A program made the position numbers and the translations under genes. Positions 25,445 to 34,744 of a stretch of DNA of 64,000 nucleotides are shown one piece after another. Source of the stretch: Methanomassiliicoccales archaeon. GTDB lineage: Archaea > Thermoplasmatota > Thermoplasmata > Methanomassiliicoccales > UBA472. The stretch spans positions 1-64,000 of the forward strand of contig JAJRAK010000052.1 in the NCBI GenBank assembly GCA_028682895.1, given 5' to 3'. The notes beneath the pieces were generated by a model. The model was given only the letters and a program-made list of their open reading frames with translations, searched no databases and was not told where the DNA came from. The first letter of the stretch is position 1. Each line of letters begins with the position of its first letter.

Positions 25445-26446
25445 ATGTCGAACATTAGACGTCCGAGAAGAGGCTCCAAGGGATTCGGTCCCAGAAAGAG
25501 AGCCGTCAAGCAGACACCGAGACTGGATTCGTGGCCAGAGATCAGTGAAGGCCCGAAGGTCCAGGGATTTGCCGGTTACAAGGCAGGAATGACCCACGCG
25601 TTCATCGTGGACTACCGCAAGACCAGCACCACCGCCGGGCAGGAGATCAAGATCCCGGTCACCGTGCTGGAAGTGCCCCCTATGAAGGTGGCAGCGGTGC
25701 GCATCTACGAGAACACCCGCTACGGGCTGAAGACCGCCGGAGAGGTATGGGCTAGCCAGTTGGACGAGAATCTGTCCAGGCTGTTGCCCGTACCCAAGAA
25801 GGCCGAGCCCGAGGCAGCATGGGAGAAGATGAAGGGCGTTGACGTGGAGGACGTAAGGGTCCTCGCGTTCACCCAGCCGAAGCTGGTCTCTGGTATACCG
25901 AAGAAGCGCCCTGAGCTCATGGAGCTGCGCATCGGCGGCGGCACCATCGATGCCAGGGTCGAGTTCGCCAAGGGATTGCTAGGAAAGGATGTCGGCATCA
26001 ACGACTTCGCCAAATCTGGCGGGATGATCGACGTCATCGCCATCACCAAGGGAAAGGGCTTCCAGGGCGCCACCAAGAGATGGGGCCTGAAGCTGATGTC
26101 CCACAAGAACTCCAAGCACCGCCGCGCCATCGGTAACCTAGGTCCCAAGAGGCCGGGATACGTGCGCACTACCGTCCCCCAGAGTGGCCAGATGGGCTAC
26201 CACCAGAGGACGGAGGTCAACAAGCTCATCATCAAGATCGGTGAGAGCGGACAGGAAGTGACCCCCAAGGGAGGCTTCCTGCACTATGGCGATGTGAAGA
26301 ACCCCTTCGTACTGGTCCATGGATCCGTGCCCGGCCCCACCAAGAGGCTGGTCAGGATGAGGGATCCGGTCAGAAGGCAGATGGCCGACCTTAAGGAGGC
26401 GCCTGAGATGGTATATATATCCACCGAGTCCAAGCAGGGGGCGTAA
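25445..26446 (+). CDS. rpl3: Ribosomal protein L3 (uL3)
   Basis: A 333-residue archaeal L3, which helps assemble the 50S subunit and reaches toward the peptidyl transferase centre. The GGMIDVIAITKGKGFQGATK segment near residue 200 is the conserved finger. The N-terminal 20 residues are strongly basic. It is the first gene of the operon, with a strong GGGAGAGGGAG ribosome site. Confidence 0.97.
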   Translation: MSNIRRPRRGSKGFGPRKRAVKQTPRLDSWPEISEGPKVQGFAGYKAGMTHAFIVDYRKTSTTAGQEIKIPVTVLEVPPMKVAAVRIYENTRYGLKTAGEVWASQLDENLSRLLPVPKKAEPEAAWEKMKGVDVEDVRVLAFTQPKLVSGIPKKRPELMELRIGGGTIDARVEFAKGLLGKDVGINDFAKSGGMIDVIAITKGKGFQGATKRWGLKLMSHKNSKHRRAIGNLGPKRPGYVRTTVPQSGQMGYHQRTEVNKLIIKIGESGQEVTPKGGFLHYGDVKNPFVLVHGSVPGPTKRLVRMRDPVRRQMADLKEAPEMVYISTESKQGA

Positions 26447-26449
26447 GCA

Positions 26450-27220
26450 ATGGTCGACAACACTGTAAACGTATATTCGCTGACGGGAGAGGTCCTGAGG
26501 ACCCAGTCCCTGCCTGGCGTGTTCGAAACCCAGTTCAGGCCTGATGTAATACACAGGGCTGTAGTGGCCGAGGAGGCCAACAAGAGGCAGCCCTACGCAC
26601 CGAAGGCCGGTGCCGGTATCAGGCACTCTGTCGCCACCTGGGGAAAAGGGCGCGGCACTGCCCGTGTCCAGAGGATAGCCGGCGGATCGAAAGGTGCCGA
26701 GTCCCCTAACAACGTGGGAGGCCGCAGGGCCCACCCGCCGCGGGTGGAAAAGGTCTGGGCCAAGAAGGTCAACCAGAAGGAGCGCATGCTCGCCAGGTTC
26801 TCCGCCCTTGCCGCCACCGCTGATGTGGAGAAGGTCAAGGCCCGCGGGCACCAGTTCAAGGAGGAGCTCACCCTGCCGGTCATCATAGAGGACCGTCTGG
26901 AGGACGTAAAGAGCACCGCCGAGGTAATGGACGTATTGACGAGCATCGGTCTGGAAGGCGACGTGGCTCGCAGCAAGGACGCTATCCGCATCCGCGCTGG
27001 TCGCGGCAAGATGAGGGGCAGGCCATACCGCATGCCCCGCAGCCTGCTGATAGTCGTCTCCAGCGCTGACGCCGCAGTGGTGAAGGGCGCCAGGAACCTA
27101 CCTGGTGTCGAGGTCGCCTATGCAGAGGGGTTGAACCCAAGCCTGCTAGCGCCTGGAGGATTACCGGGGAGGCTGACCGTGTTCACTGAGGCCGCACTGA
27201 AGAAAGTAGGAGAGTGGTGA
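26450..27220 (+). CDS. rpl4: Ribosomal protein L4 (uL4, L1e type)
   Basis: A 256-residue large-subunit protein. The long basic loop GKGRGTARVQRIAGGSKGAE (residues 65-84) lines the exit tunnel. Length and fold are of the archaeal L1e type. In some organisms L4 represses its own operon, which makes it a candidate ligand for the structured leader upstream. Confidence 0.96.
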   Translation: MVDNTVNVYSLTGEVLRTQSLPGVFETQFRPDVIHRAVVAEEANKRQPYAPKAGAGIRHSVATWGKGRGTARVQRIAGGSKGAESPNNVGGRRAHPPRVEKVWAKKVNQKERMLARFSALAATADVEKVKARGHQFKEELTLPVIIEDRLEDVKSTAEVMDVLTSIGLEGDVARSKDAIRIRAGRGKMRGRPYRMPRSLLIVVSSADAAVVKGARNLPGVEVAYAEGLNPSLLAPGGLPGRLTVFTEAALKKVGEW

Positions 27221-27222
27221 GC

Positions 27223-27501
27223 ATGGCCAAGAAGATCCTGTTTTACCCGTATGTGACGGAAAAGACAATGAACTACATGACCGGCACGCCTACCCAGGAG
27301 TTCAAGGACGGAAACAAGATCGAGTTCATCGTGGACCGCTTCGCCACCAAGACGGAGATCAAGGTCGCCTTCGAAAAGTACTTCGATGTCAAGGTGGACA
27401 AGGTCTGGACCAAGATCTCCAAGGAAGGCAAGCACGCGGTCATAAAGCTCGCTGAAGGATACTCTGCCGAGGACATCGGCATGAGGATCGGAGTGTTCTG
27501 A
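27223..27501 (+). CDS. rpl23: Ribosomal protein L23 (uL23)
   Basis: A 92-residue protein at the tunnel exit, part of the docking site for SRP and the Sec translocon. YPYVTEKTMN near the N terminus is the family motif. ATG 27223 follows GGTGAG at the L4 stop; the GTG three codons earlier overlaps L4 and is less likely. Confidence 0.95.
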   Translation: MAKKILFYPYVTEKTMNYMTGTPTQEFKDGNKIEFIVDRFATKTEIKVAFEKYFDVKVDKVWTKISKEGKHAVIKLAEGYSAEDIGMRIGVF

Positions 27502-27512
27502 GGAGGGGGAAC

Positions 27513-28211
27513 ATGGGCAGACAATTGAGACAACAGAGAAGAGGTCGCGGGACCATGACCTATACTTCCCCGAGCCACAGGCACGTGGGAGAGATAAAGC
27601 ACCCTTACACACAACGTAAGGTCGGCAAGGTCATGGACATCGTGCACGCCCCGGGCCGCAACAGCCCGGTGGCGGAGATAAAGTTCGATGACGGAAAGAA
27701 GGACAAGATCATCGCCGTGGAAGGATTGACCGTCGGCCAAGAGATAAATGTGGACGGCACTGTCAACCTGAAGCCCGGCTGCATCTTGCCGCTAGCGAAC
27801 ATCCCCGAGGGTACCCTGGTGCACAACCTGGAGGCCCGTCCCGGAGATGGAGGTAAGTTCGTGAGGACCGCAGGGACCTACGCAACTGTGGTCACGAAGG
27901 GCGACACCATTGTGGTGCAGTTGCCCTCCGGCGCATTCAAGAACTTCGACCCCAGGTGCCGCGCCGGCATCGGGATCATTGCGGGCGGAGGGGCTTCTGA
28001 CAAGCCTTTCGCCAAGGCGGGTAAGAAGTTCCACGCCTACCGCAGCAAGAGCAAGGCATACTTTAAGGTGAAGGGAGTCGCCATGAACGCGGTCGACCAC
28101 CCCCACGGTGGTGGAGGTCACCCGCACGTTGGTAAGCCCAGCACAGTTTCGAGGAACGCTCCGCCGGGAAGGAAGGTCGGAAGGCTTTCACCCCAAAAGA
28201 AGAGGAAGTGA
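27513..28211 (+). CDS. rpl2: Ribosomal protein L2 (uL2)
   Basis: A 232-residue large-subunit protein needed for subunit joining and peptidyl transfer. NAVDHPHGGGGHPHVGKP near residue 190 carries the invariant His-rich loop near the active site. GAGGGGGA precedes the ATG. Confidence 0.97.
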   Translation: MGRQLRQQRRGRGTMTYTSPSHRHVGEIKHPYTQRKVGKVMDIVHAPGRNSPVAEIKFDDGKKDKIIAVEGLTVGQEINVDGTVNLKPGCILPLANIPEGTLVHNLEARPGDGGKFVRTAGTYATVVTKGDTIVVQLPSGAFKNFDPRCRAGIGIIAGGGASDKPFAKAGKKFHAYRSKSKAYFKVKGVAMNAVDHPHGGGGHPHVGKPSTVSRNAPPGRKVGRLSPQKKRK

Positions 28212-28217
28212 TTCTAG

Positions 28218-28685
28218 ATGGCAGCTGAAGAAGTAAAGCTAACTGGTACCAAGTCCTCGAGGAGGAAGCAAAGGAAGAAGAAGGGCATGATGACCGCCCG
28301 TAGGAAGAAGGAATTCACCTACCGCGGATACACCATGGAACAGCTCATGGAGATGCCCTTCGAGGAAATGGTCGACCTGCTACCGTCTAGGGTCAGAAGG
28401 TCCTTCCGCCGCGGACTCAACGAGGAACAGAAGACCACCTTCGACAAGATATGGTCCGGGGAACACGAAGTGGTACGCACCCACCGCAGGGACATACCGA
28501 TCGTGCCGGCCTTCGTCGGTCGCCGCGTGGCAGTATACAATGGAAAGGAATTCAAGGAAGTTGAGATCAAGCCAGAGATGATCGGGCACTTCCTGGGCGA
28601 GTTCGCCCTGACGAGGGGGGCTGTAAAGCACTCCGGTCCGGGTGTAGGTGCGACCAGGGGTTCCAAGTTCATGCCGCTGAAGTGA
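28218..28685 (+). CDS. rps19: Ribosomal protein S19 (uS19)
   Basis: A 155-residue small-subunit head protein. The C-terminal core GHFLGEFALTRGAVKHSGPG is diagnostic. The N-terminal 30 residues are very basic (KSSRRKQRKKK), longer than in bacteria but common in archaea. Confidence 0.95.
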   Translation: MAAEEVKLTGTKSSRRKQRKKKGMMTARRKKEFTYRGYTMEQLMEMPFEEMVDLLPSRVRRSFRRGLNEEQKTTFDKIWSGEHEVVRTHRRDIPIVPAFVGRRVAVYNGKEFKEVEIKPEMIGHFLGEFALTRGAVKHSGPGVGATRGSKFMPLK

Positions 28686-28696
28686 GGTGAAGAAAC

Positions 28697-29143
28697 ATGG
28701 TTGGATACACTGCAGAAGCTGATCCGGACACCACGTCCAAGGCCATCGCCAAGGAGCTCCCCATCTCACCTAAGTTCTCTCGCGAGATCTGCCGCATGGT
28801 GAGGGGCAAGAAGGTCGATGTCGCTATACGCATGCTCGAAGAGGTAGTCGAGATGCGCCGCGCCGTGCCCATAAAGAGGTACAACCTGGGAGTCGCCCAC
28901 AAGAAGGGCATAGGCCCAGGCCGCTTCCCTAAGAAGGCAGCGGCGGCAATAATCAAGGTGCTGCAGAGCGCCAAGAGCAATGCCGAATACAAAGGCCTCG
29001 ACGCTGACAACATGAGGGTGCGGATAATCTCCGCCCATCATGGAAGGACCATACCTGGTTACATGCCTAGGGCCCACGGCCGCAGCACGGCCTGGGACCA
29101 GCAGACCGTCAACATCGAGGTTATACTGGAGGAGGTTCAGTAA
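28697..29143 (+). CDS. rpl22: Ribosomal protein L22 (uL22)
   Basis: A 148-residue protein whose extended hairpin reaches into the exit tunnel. The AKELPISPKFSREICRMVRG region and the C-terminal AHGRSTAWDQQTVNIEVILEE are typical. Its stop overlaps the S3 start (TAATG). Confidence 0.95.
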   Translation: MVGYTAEADPDTTSKAIAKELPISPKFSREICRMVRGKKVDVAIRMLEEVVEMRRAVPIKRYNLGVAHKKGIGPGRFPKKAAAAIIKVLQSAKSNAEYKGLDADNMRVRIISAHHGRTIPGYMPRAHGRSTAWDQQTVNIEVILEEVQ

Positions 29144-29862
29144 TGGCCAGCGAAAGGAAGTTCGTGGCGGAGAACATCAGAAGGGTTCTCCTCAAGGAGT
29201 ATCTGATGAAGACCATCGACCGCGCTGGTTTTGGAGGCGTGGACGTGCAGAGGACCCCCATGGGGACCAGGGTCACCCTGGTCACCGAGAGGCCCGGCAT
29301 CGTCATCGGTCGCCGTGGAGCAGCCATCAAGTCGCTGACCAAGGCCATCGAGGACAATTTCCATTACGACAACCCCCAGATCGAGGTCCAAGAGGTCGAG
29401 AACCCCAACCTGAACGCCCAGATCATGGCCGAGAAGTTGGCCTTCGCTCTGGAGCGCGGCTGGCATTTCAGGCGCGCAGGGCACTCCACGGTACGCCGAA
29501 TAATGGAGTCCGGTGCCCGCGGGTGCCTGATCATCATCTCCGGTAAGCTTACCGGGGAACGCCACCGCACTGAGAAGTTCAAGGAAGGGTCGATAAAGTA
29601 CTGCGGTGAGACCAGGAACCTGTTCATAGGTACTGGGTTCGCCGTGGCCAAGCTGAAACCTGGAGTCATAGGCGTCCAGGTCGAGATCATGCAGCCGGAC
29701 GCACGCCTACCTGCCGAGATCGACGTCATGCAGATGGAGGCCGCGATACAGGCCAACCCTGACCTGGCGGACCTGCTGTGCAAGCAACAGGAGGCCTCAG
29801 TAATAGTCGAGCATCCGGCCGATGAAGCCCCCGTCGATGAAACGAAGGAGGTGGCTGAATAA
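29143..29862 (+). CDS. rps3: Ribosomal protein S3 (uS3)
   Basis: A 239-residue protein at the mRNA entry channel. The KH domain GXXG loop is VIGRRGAAIKSL near residue 49, and the C-terminal domain includes SGARGCLIIISGKLTGER. An acidic tail of about 20 residues (ADEAPVDETKEVAE) ends the protein. Confidence 0.96.
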   Translation: MASERKFVAENIRRVLLKEYLMKTIDRAGFGGVDVQRTPMGTRVTLVTERPGIVIGRRGAAIKSLTKAIEDNFHYDNPQIEVQEVENPNLNAQIMAEKLAFALERGWHFRRAGHSTVRRIMESGARGCLIIISGKLTGERHRTEKFKEGSIKYCGETRNLFIGTGFAVAKLKPGVIGVQVEIMQPDARLPAEIDVMQMEAAIQANPDLADLLCKQQEASVIVEHPADEAPVDETKEVAE

Positions 29863-30063
29863 ATGGCTTTACTGAGAACCTCTGAGATAAAGAAGATGAC
29901 CGTTCAGGAGCGCGCCAGCAAGCTACGTGAGCTGCAGGACGAGCTAATGCACGAGAAGGGAGCCGCCGCCATGGGAGGCGCCCCTAACAACCCGGGGAAG
30001 ATCAGGGCTTTAAGGAGCAACATCGCCAGGATCCTAACCGTCCAGAAGGAGGAAGAACAATAA
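29863..30063 (+). CDS. rpl29: Ribosomal protein L29 (uL29)
   Basis: A 66-residue two-helix protein at the tunnel exit, next to L23, where nascent-chain factors dock. NNPGKIRALRSNIARILTV is the conserved second helix. It follows S3 without a gap, and its stop overlaps the aIF1 ATG. Confidence 0.93.
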   Translation: MALLRTSEIKKMTVQERASKLRELQDELMHEKGAAAMGGAPNNPGKIRALRSNIARILTVQKEEEQ

Positions 30064-30362
30064 TGGCCGACATCTGCTCGGTATGTGGGCTCCCTAAAGA
30101 GCTGTGCATGTGCGAGGAGATCGCCAGAGAACAGCAGTCCGTAAGGATCTTCACTGACAGCAGGCGCTACGGCAAGATCGTCACCGTCGTCGATGGCATC
30201 GACGCCACCGACATAGACATCGACGATCTGGCGCGCAAGTTGAAGAACAAGTGCGCCGCCGGCGGCACCGCTAAAGAAGGCAAGATCGAGCTCCAGGGCG
30301 ACCACAAGAAGAAGGTCGCACAGACACTGGAAGAGATGGGCTTCAAGACCGAGGTTCGGTAG
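30063..30362 (+). CDS. eif1: Translation initiation factor aIF1 (SUI1)
   Basis: A 99-residue SUI1-fold protein that monitors start-codon choice on the 30S subunit. The N terminus carries CSVCGLPKELCMCEE (C-x2-C...C-x-C), a possible small zinc site seen in archaeal aIF1. The core GKIVTVVDGID...CAAGGTAKEGKIELQGDHK is typical. The gene sits inside the ribosomal operon as in most euryarchaea. The stop is TAG. Confidence 0.93.
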   Translation: MADICSVCGLPKELCMCEEIAREQQSVRIFTDSRRYGKIVTVVDGIDATDIDIDDLARKLKNKCAAGGTAKEGKIELQGDHKKKVAQTLEEMGFKTEVR

Positions 30363-30367
30363 GAGCC

Positions 30368-30628
30368 ATGGACAAGAGGGATTTCATGAGGCAAGAATTC
30401 ATAGGACTGGACATCGAGGTGGTGGAATCCAACTGCCCCGGGCACCTGTTGCGCGGGAAGGTGGTGGACGAGACCAAGAACATGTTGGCCATCTCCTGCC
30501 AGGGCAGGGAACGGTGGATACCCAAGTCCGGCCATGAGTTCGAGCTCACATATCAGGGCGAGAGGATCAGGGTCCTAGGATCCGAGATCCAACATCGACC
30601 AGAGGATAGGATCAAGAGAATTAGGTGA
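30368..30628 (+). CDS. rnp1: Ribonuclease P protein component 1 (Pop4/Rpp29)
   Basis: An 86-residue Sm-like barrel protein that binds the specificity domain of RNase P RNA with Rpp21. EFIGLDIEVVESNCPGHLLRGKVVDETKNML is the family core. Location between aIF1 and S17 is conserved in archaea. Confidence 0.92.
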   Translation: MDKRDFMRQEFIGLDIEVVESNCPGHLLRGKVVDETKNMLAISCQGRERWIPKSGHEFELTYQGERIRVLGSEIQHRPEDRIKRIR

Positions 30629-30632
30629 TCTA

Positions 30633-30959
30633 ATGAGCGAAGTTAGAGACATTGGCATTGATGTCAAGGCCCCCTCGGCCACCTGCGAGGACAAGCACTG
30701 TCCGTTCCACGGGCAGCTCCCAGTTAGAGGGCAGATCATGGAAGGTGTAGTCGTTTCCGTAAAAATGAACGACACCGCCGTGGTCGAGAGGAACTACTTG
30801 AAGTATGACAAGAAGTACGAACGTTTCGAGAAGAGGACCAACAGGTACACCGTCCACAACCCCCCGTGCCTAGAGATAGCCACCGGGGACAGGGTGCGCA
30901 TTATGGAATGCCGCCCGTTGAGCAAGACGGTGTCCTTCGTCATCGTGGAGAAGAGGTGA
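30633..30959 (+). CDS. rps17: Ribosomal protein S17 (uS17)
   Basis: A 108-residue OB-fold protein binding 16S rRNA. An N-terminal segment with [16 protein letters not shown] is characteristic of the archaeal form. The motif [19 protein letters not shown] marks the core. Confidence 0.94.
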   Translation: MSEVRDIGIDVKAPSATCEDKHCPFHGQLPVRGQIMEGVVVSVKMNDTAVVERNYLKYDKKYERFEKRTNRYTVHNPPCLEIATGDRVRIMECRPLSKTVSFVIVEKR

Positions 30960-30963
30960 GGAC

Positions 30964-31362
30964 ATGAAGGGATTGGCAGGAACTCAGACCAGGGGCATCA
31001 TAACCGGTACGATACTGGACGTTGTCGATAACACTGGCGCCAAGACCATCAACGTCATCGCCGTGCCCAACTACCACGGTACGCACGGGCGCTGCCCGGC
31101 CGCCGCCGTGGGCGACATAGTCGTCGCCTCTGTCAAGAAGGGAACTCCGGAGATGAGGAGACAGGTCGTCTACGCCATCATAGTCCGCCAAAGAAGGCCT
31201 TTCCGCCGCGCTGACGGGACCATGATCCATTTCGAGGACAACGCCGCGGTCATCACCACAGAGGAGGGTGAGACCAAGGGAAGCGATATAAAGGGACCGG
31301 TGGCCAGAGAGGCCGCCGAGCGCTGGCCGCGCGTAGCAGCCACCGCATCCACCATAGTGTGA
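30964..31362 (+). CDS. rpl14: Ribosomal protein L14 (uL14)
   Basis: A 132-residue protein at the subunit interface, where eIF6 and bridge contacts occur. [18 protein letters not shown] and [16 protein letters not shown] are conserved. A GTGAGG lies just before the ATG. Confidence 0.96.
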   Translation: MKGLAGTQTRGIITGTILDVVDNTGAKTINVIAVPNYHGTHGRCPAAAVGDIVVASVKKGTPEMRRQVVYAIIVRQRRPFRRADGTMIHFEDNAAVITTEEGETKGSDIKGPVAREAAERWPRVAATASTIV

Positions 31363-31372
31363 GGTGAAGGAA

Positions 31373-31747
31373 ATGACGAGCAAGTACGCAGACAAGCAGA
31401 GGAAGGCGCTCTACAATGCGCCTAACCACGTGCGCAACAAGACCGTCGGCTCCCACCTCAGTGAAGAGCTTATCGCGAAGCTGGGACGCAAGACCGTTCG
31501 CGTCGTCAAGGGCGACACCGTAAAGGTGGTCCGTGGCGACGAGAAGATCCTCGGAGTCGAGGGCAAGGTCACGAGCGTCGACACTGAGAAGGGACGCCTG
31601 ATAATAGAGGGCGTCACCACCGCCAAGGCCGACGGAACTCAGATCGAGAGGCCCGTGCACGCGTCCAACGTGATAGTCACCAAGTTGGAACTGAAGGACA
31701 ATTACCGCAAGCAGAAATTGCACACCGAGGAGGAGGTCTCCTCATGA
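31373..31747 (+). CDS. rpl24: Ribosomal protein L24 (uL24)
   Basis: A 124-residue protein with a KOW motif (VVKGDTVKVVRGDEKILGVEG). It is an early 50S assembly factor near the tunnel exit. ATG 31373 follows GAGGTGAAGG; the GTG three codons earlier is part of that site. Its stop overlaps the S4e ATG (ATGA). Confidence 0.95.
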   Translation: MTSKYADKQRKALYNAPNHVRNKTVGSHLSEELIAKLGRKTVRVVKGDTVKVVRGDEKILGVEGKVTSVDTEKGRLIIEGVTTAKADGTQIERPVHASNVIVTKLELKDNYRKQKLHTEEEVSS

Positions 31748-32454
31748 CCCAGGACCTAAAAAGATTGAACGCACCGAAAAGCTGGCCGGTGCCTAGGAAG
31801 AACTCAGAATGGGTGACCAGCCCCAACCCCGGCGCCCACCCGCTCGAGCGGTGCATGCCCCTGAGCATCGTGCTCAGGGACCTGCTGAAGGTCGTCGACA
31901 CCACTGCCGAGGCCAAGAAGATCCTGTCAGCGAAACAGGTGCTGGTCGATGGAAGGGTGGTCACGGAAACGAAGCTGCCAGTCGGACTCATGGACGTTGT
32001 AAGCCTGCCGACGATCGGTAAGCACTACCGCATGCTGCTGGACAGCCGCGGAAAGTTCTTGCTCATCGAGATCGCGGAGGACCGCGCCAAGTGGAAGCTG
32101 TGCCGTATCGAGAACAAGACCTACGTCACCGGCGGCCGCCTGCAGCTGAACCTGCACGACGGACGCAACATACTGGTGAACGATGACATCTACAAGACCG
32201 GCGATGTGCTGAAGATCGAGCTGCCCACGCAGAAGATCATTGAGGCCTTCAAGATGGTCCAGGGCAACGTGTCCATGGTCATCAGCGGAGGGAGCGCCGG
32301 AGAGATACTTGTCATAGACGAGCAGATCGAGGAGCGCTCCTCCTCGCCCAACCTGGTCCGCTTCAAGAACGGGAAGATGACCGTGAAGGACAACGTGTTC
32401 GTCATCGGCAACAAGACACCTGAGATAATGCTGCCCGAGGTGAGAGCGGCATGA
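31744..32454 (+). CDS. rps4e: Ribosomal protein S4e (eS4)
   Basis: A 236-residue small-subunit protein found only in archaea and eukaryotes. The RNA-binding S4 segment (residues 38-95) includes TTAEAKKILSAKQVLVDGRV; a KOW-like part follows near 170. Starts and stops overlap with both neighbours (ATGA), showing tight coupling. Confidence 0.95.
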   Translation: MTQDLKRLNAPKSWPVPRKNSEWVTSPNPGAHPLERCMPLSIVLRDLLKVVDTTAEAKKILSAKQVLVDGRVVTETKLPVGLMDVVSLPTIGKHYRMLLDSRGKFLLIEIAEDRAKWKLCRIENKTYVTGGRLQLNLHDGRNILVNDDIYKTGDVLKIELPTQKIIEAFKMVQGNVSMVISGGSAGEILVIDEQIEERSSSPNLVRFKNGKMTVKDNVFVIGNKTPEIMLPEVRAA

Positions 32455-32975
32455 GCGAGGATATCGTTAACGTAATGCGCAAGCCGCGCATAGAGAAGGT
32501 AGTGGTCAATATCGGCGTCGGAGAGTCCGGCGAGAGGCTTCAAAAGGCCCAGAAGGTCATCGAGATGGTCACCGGGCAGAAGTCCAAGCAGACCATTTCC
32601 AAGGTCACCAACCGTGACTTCGGTATCCGTGAGGGTCAGCCTATTGGCTGCATAGTCACCCTTAGGGGCGAGACGGCCATCGAGTTCTTGAAGAGGGCGT
32701 TCACCATCCGCGAGAACCGCATAGCGTCCTATTCGTTCGACCGGGAGGGCAATCTGTCCTTCGGTATACCGGACTACACCGACTTCTCAGGGATGAAGTA
32801 CGACCCTGAGATAGGCATATTCGGAATGGACATAAGCGTGTCCATCCAGAGGCCGGGAAAGCGTGTTTCGAGGCGCCGTGTGATGCGCAGGCCCATACCT
32901 ATGGGCCACCGCATGACCAGGGTCGAGGCCATGAACTTTGTGAAAGAGATGTTCAATGTCGAGGTGATCGATTGA
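32451..32975 (+). CDS. rpl5: Ribosomal protein L5 (uL5)
   Basis: A 174-residue protein that binds 5S rRNA and contacts P-site t[22 protein letters not shown] at the N terminus and [18 protein letters not shown] near residue 122 are typical of the archaeal form. The stop shares bases with the TTG start of S14. Confidence 0.95.
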   Translation: MSEDIVNVMRKPRIEKVVVNIGVGESGERLQKAQKVIEMVTGQKSKQTISKVTNRDFGIREGQPIGCIVTLRGETAIEFLKRAFTIRENRIASYSFDREGNLSFGIPDYTDFSGMKYDPEIGIFGMDISVSIQRPGKRVSRRRVMRRPIPMGHRMTRVEAMNFVKEMFNVEVID

Positions 32976-33118
32976 AGCCCAAGAAGAAGTTCGGACGGAG
33001 CGTGGGCTGCACCAGGTGTGGCCGCAGGAGAGGCATAGTCCGCCGTTATGGAATGCACCTCTGCAGGCAATGCTTCAGGGAGATCGCGCCGCAGATAGGG
33101 TTCAAGAAGTACTCGTGA
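32972..33118 (+). CDS. rps14: Ribosomal protein S14, zinc-binding type (uS14)
   Basis: A 48-residue gene read from the TTG at 32972, whose bases overlap the L5 stop (TTGA). The sequence [19 protein letters not shown] continues to [18 protein letters not shown]. The two CxxC pairs form one zinc site, and the C-terminal [10 protein letters not shown] is invariant in the family. Archaeal S14 is always this short. Position between L5 and S8 is universal, so I am confident despite the rare start codon. Confidence 0.95.
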   Translation: MKPKKKFGRSVGCTRCGRRRGIVRRYGMHLCRQCFREIAPQIGFKKYS

Positions 33119-33128
33119 GGTGAAAAAA

Positions 33129-33518
33129 ATGCAGAGCGATCCATTGAATGATGCGATGTCCACCATCAAGAACGCCGCGGCCGTGGGCAAGAGCGAATGC
33201 CTCATAAGGCCCTCTTCCAAGCTGATCGGCAGGGTTCTGAAGGTGATGCAGGACAACGGCTACATCAACCAGTTCGAATTCATAGAGGACGGCAAGGCTG
33301 GAGTGTTCAAGGTCAGGCTGGAAGGAAAGATAAACAACTGCGGAGTGATCAAGCCCCGCTACTCGGTCAAGAAAGTTGACATGGAGCAGTTCGAGGCCCG
33401 CTATCTGCCGGCCCAGGACTTCGGCGTGCTCATACTGACGACCACCGACGGCGTGATCACCCACATGCAGGCCAAGGAGAAGGGGGTCGGCGGTAAGCTG
33501 CTGGCCTTCGTGTACTGA
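33129..33518 (+). CDS. rps8: Ribosomal protein S8 (uS8)
   Basis: A 129-residue 16S rRNA-binding protein needed for central-domain assembly. [21 protein letters not shown] and the C-terminal [20 protein letters not shown] are typical. ATG 33129 follows GAGGTGA; the GTG three codons earlier is unlikely. Confidence 0.95.
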   Translation: MQSDPLNDAMSTIKNAAAVGKSECLIRPSSKLIGRVLKVMQDNGYINQFEFIEDGKAGVFKVRLEGKINNCGVIKPRYSVKKVDMEQFEARYLPAQDFGVLILTTTDGVITHMQAKEKGVGGKLLAFVY

Positions 33519-33528
33519 GGGGAATGAC

Positions 33529-34077
33529 ATGACTGTAACAGGACATTTGGACGATAAGGTGCATGTGCCCAAGGAGGTCAAGGTCACCCTGAAGGGAGCC
33601 GAAGTAACTGTCAAGGGGCCCAAGGGCACCGTGACCCGTGACTTCAGCCACCCCAAGGTCAAGATCTCCATGAAGGACGACACCATACACATTGAGTGCG
33701 AGTACCCCCGTACCCAGGAGAAAGCCTTGGTCGGAACGTACACCTCTCACATAAAGAACATGGTGGAAGGCGCGAACCACGGGTTCGAGTACTGTATGAA
33801 GATGGTCTACTCCCACTTCCCCATGAAGATCGCGGTGAAGGGCGACAGGTTCGTCATCGAGAACTTCCTGGGAGAGAAGGCCCCGCGCTCCGCGCCCATA
33901 CTGGCCGGAGCAAAGGTCACCATAAAGGGAGCGGAGGTCTTCGTGACCGGCTCTGACCTGGAGAAGGTCTCCCAGACCGCGGTCAACATCGAACGAGCCA
34001 CCAAGATCCGCGGGTTCGACCCCAGGGTCTTCCAGGATGGTATATACATCGTTGAGAAGGCAAGGAGGCCCCAGTAA
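33529..34077 (+). CDS. rpl6: Ribosomal protein L6 (uL6)
   Basis: A 182-residue protein made of two repeated alpha-beta domains, located near the factor-binding region. VKVTLKGAEVTVKGPKGTVTRDF is the first-domain core. The stop overlaps the L32e ATG by one base. Confidence 0.95.
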   Translation: MTVTGHLDDKVHVPKEVKVTLKGAEVTVKGPKGTVTRDFSHPKVKISMKDDTIHIECEYPRTQEKALVGTYTSHIKNMVEGANHGFEYCMKMVYSHFPMKIAVKGDRFVIENFLGEKAPRSAPILAGAKVTIKGAEVFVTGSDLEKVSQTAVNIERATKIRGFDPRVFQDGIYIVEKARRPQ

Positions 34078-34739
34078 TGTCAGCTAACAAGGAGATAAAG
34101 ACCATCCAGGACCTTCCTTACTACAGGGAAGAGTACACCGCACAGCTGGCCGATATGGGCATCAAGGAGAGGGACGAGCTGCTGGAGGCGCTGAAGGATA
34201 AGAAGCGCAAGAAGCAGATCGTCGACGCCCTTGACGGTGTCGGTAACAAGATAGCCGATCACTGGCTAGAGCTGCTAAGCGAGACGTCGGGTGAGACGCA
34301 GATCGTCGAGGCCGGAGAGGAAGAGGTCAAGAAGACCGTCCTCAAGGTCAAGGCAGAGCTGACCGACGAGATCAAGGCGGCCCTCGTGATGAGGGACGAA
34401 AAGAACGACCGCCGCCCCGCCTTCTACAGGCAGGAGTGGTTCCGGTATCAGAGGCTAGGTTACAAATGGAGGAAGCCGAGAGGCATACACTCCAAGATGC
34501 GCCGGCACCTCTCGTACCGCCCGCCGGTCGTCTCGATAGGCTTCCGCGGACCGAAGATGGTGCGCGACTACCACCCCTCTGGATTCCAAGAGGTCATGGT
34601 GTACAACCCCACCCAGGTGGAGGGTGTGGACCCCAAGGTGCAGGCAATACGCATAGGCGGCACCGTGGGTGGAAAGAAGAGGATCGCCATCACCGCTAAG
34701 GCGGACGAGCTAGGCATCCGCGTATTGAACAGGACGTGA
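34077..34739 (+). CDS. rpl32e: Ribosomal protein L32e (eL32) with N-terminal helix-hairpin-helix extension
   Basis: A 220-residue protein. The L32e core starts near residue 110 (RRPAFYRQEWFRYQRLGYKWRKP). The first 75 residues form a helical region containing RDELLEALKDKKRKKQIVDALDGVGNKIAD, which looks like helix-hairpin-helix DNA/RNA-binding units, followed by an acidic linker. Similar extensions occur in haloarchaeal L32e. Eukaryotic L32 is about 135 residues. Confidence 0.94.
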   Translation: MSANKEIKTIQDLPYYREEYTAQLADMGIKERDELLEALKDKKRKKQIVDALDGVGNKIADHWLELLSETSGETQIVEAGEEEVKKTVLKVKAELTDEIKAALVMRDEKNDRRPAFYRQEWFRYQRLGYKWRKPRGIHSKMRRHLSYRPPVVSIGFRGPKMVRDYHPSGFQEVMVYNPTQVEGVDPKVQAIRIGGTVGGKKRIAITAKADELGIRVLNRT

Positions 34740-34744
34740 AGACG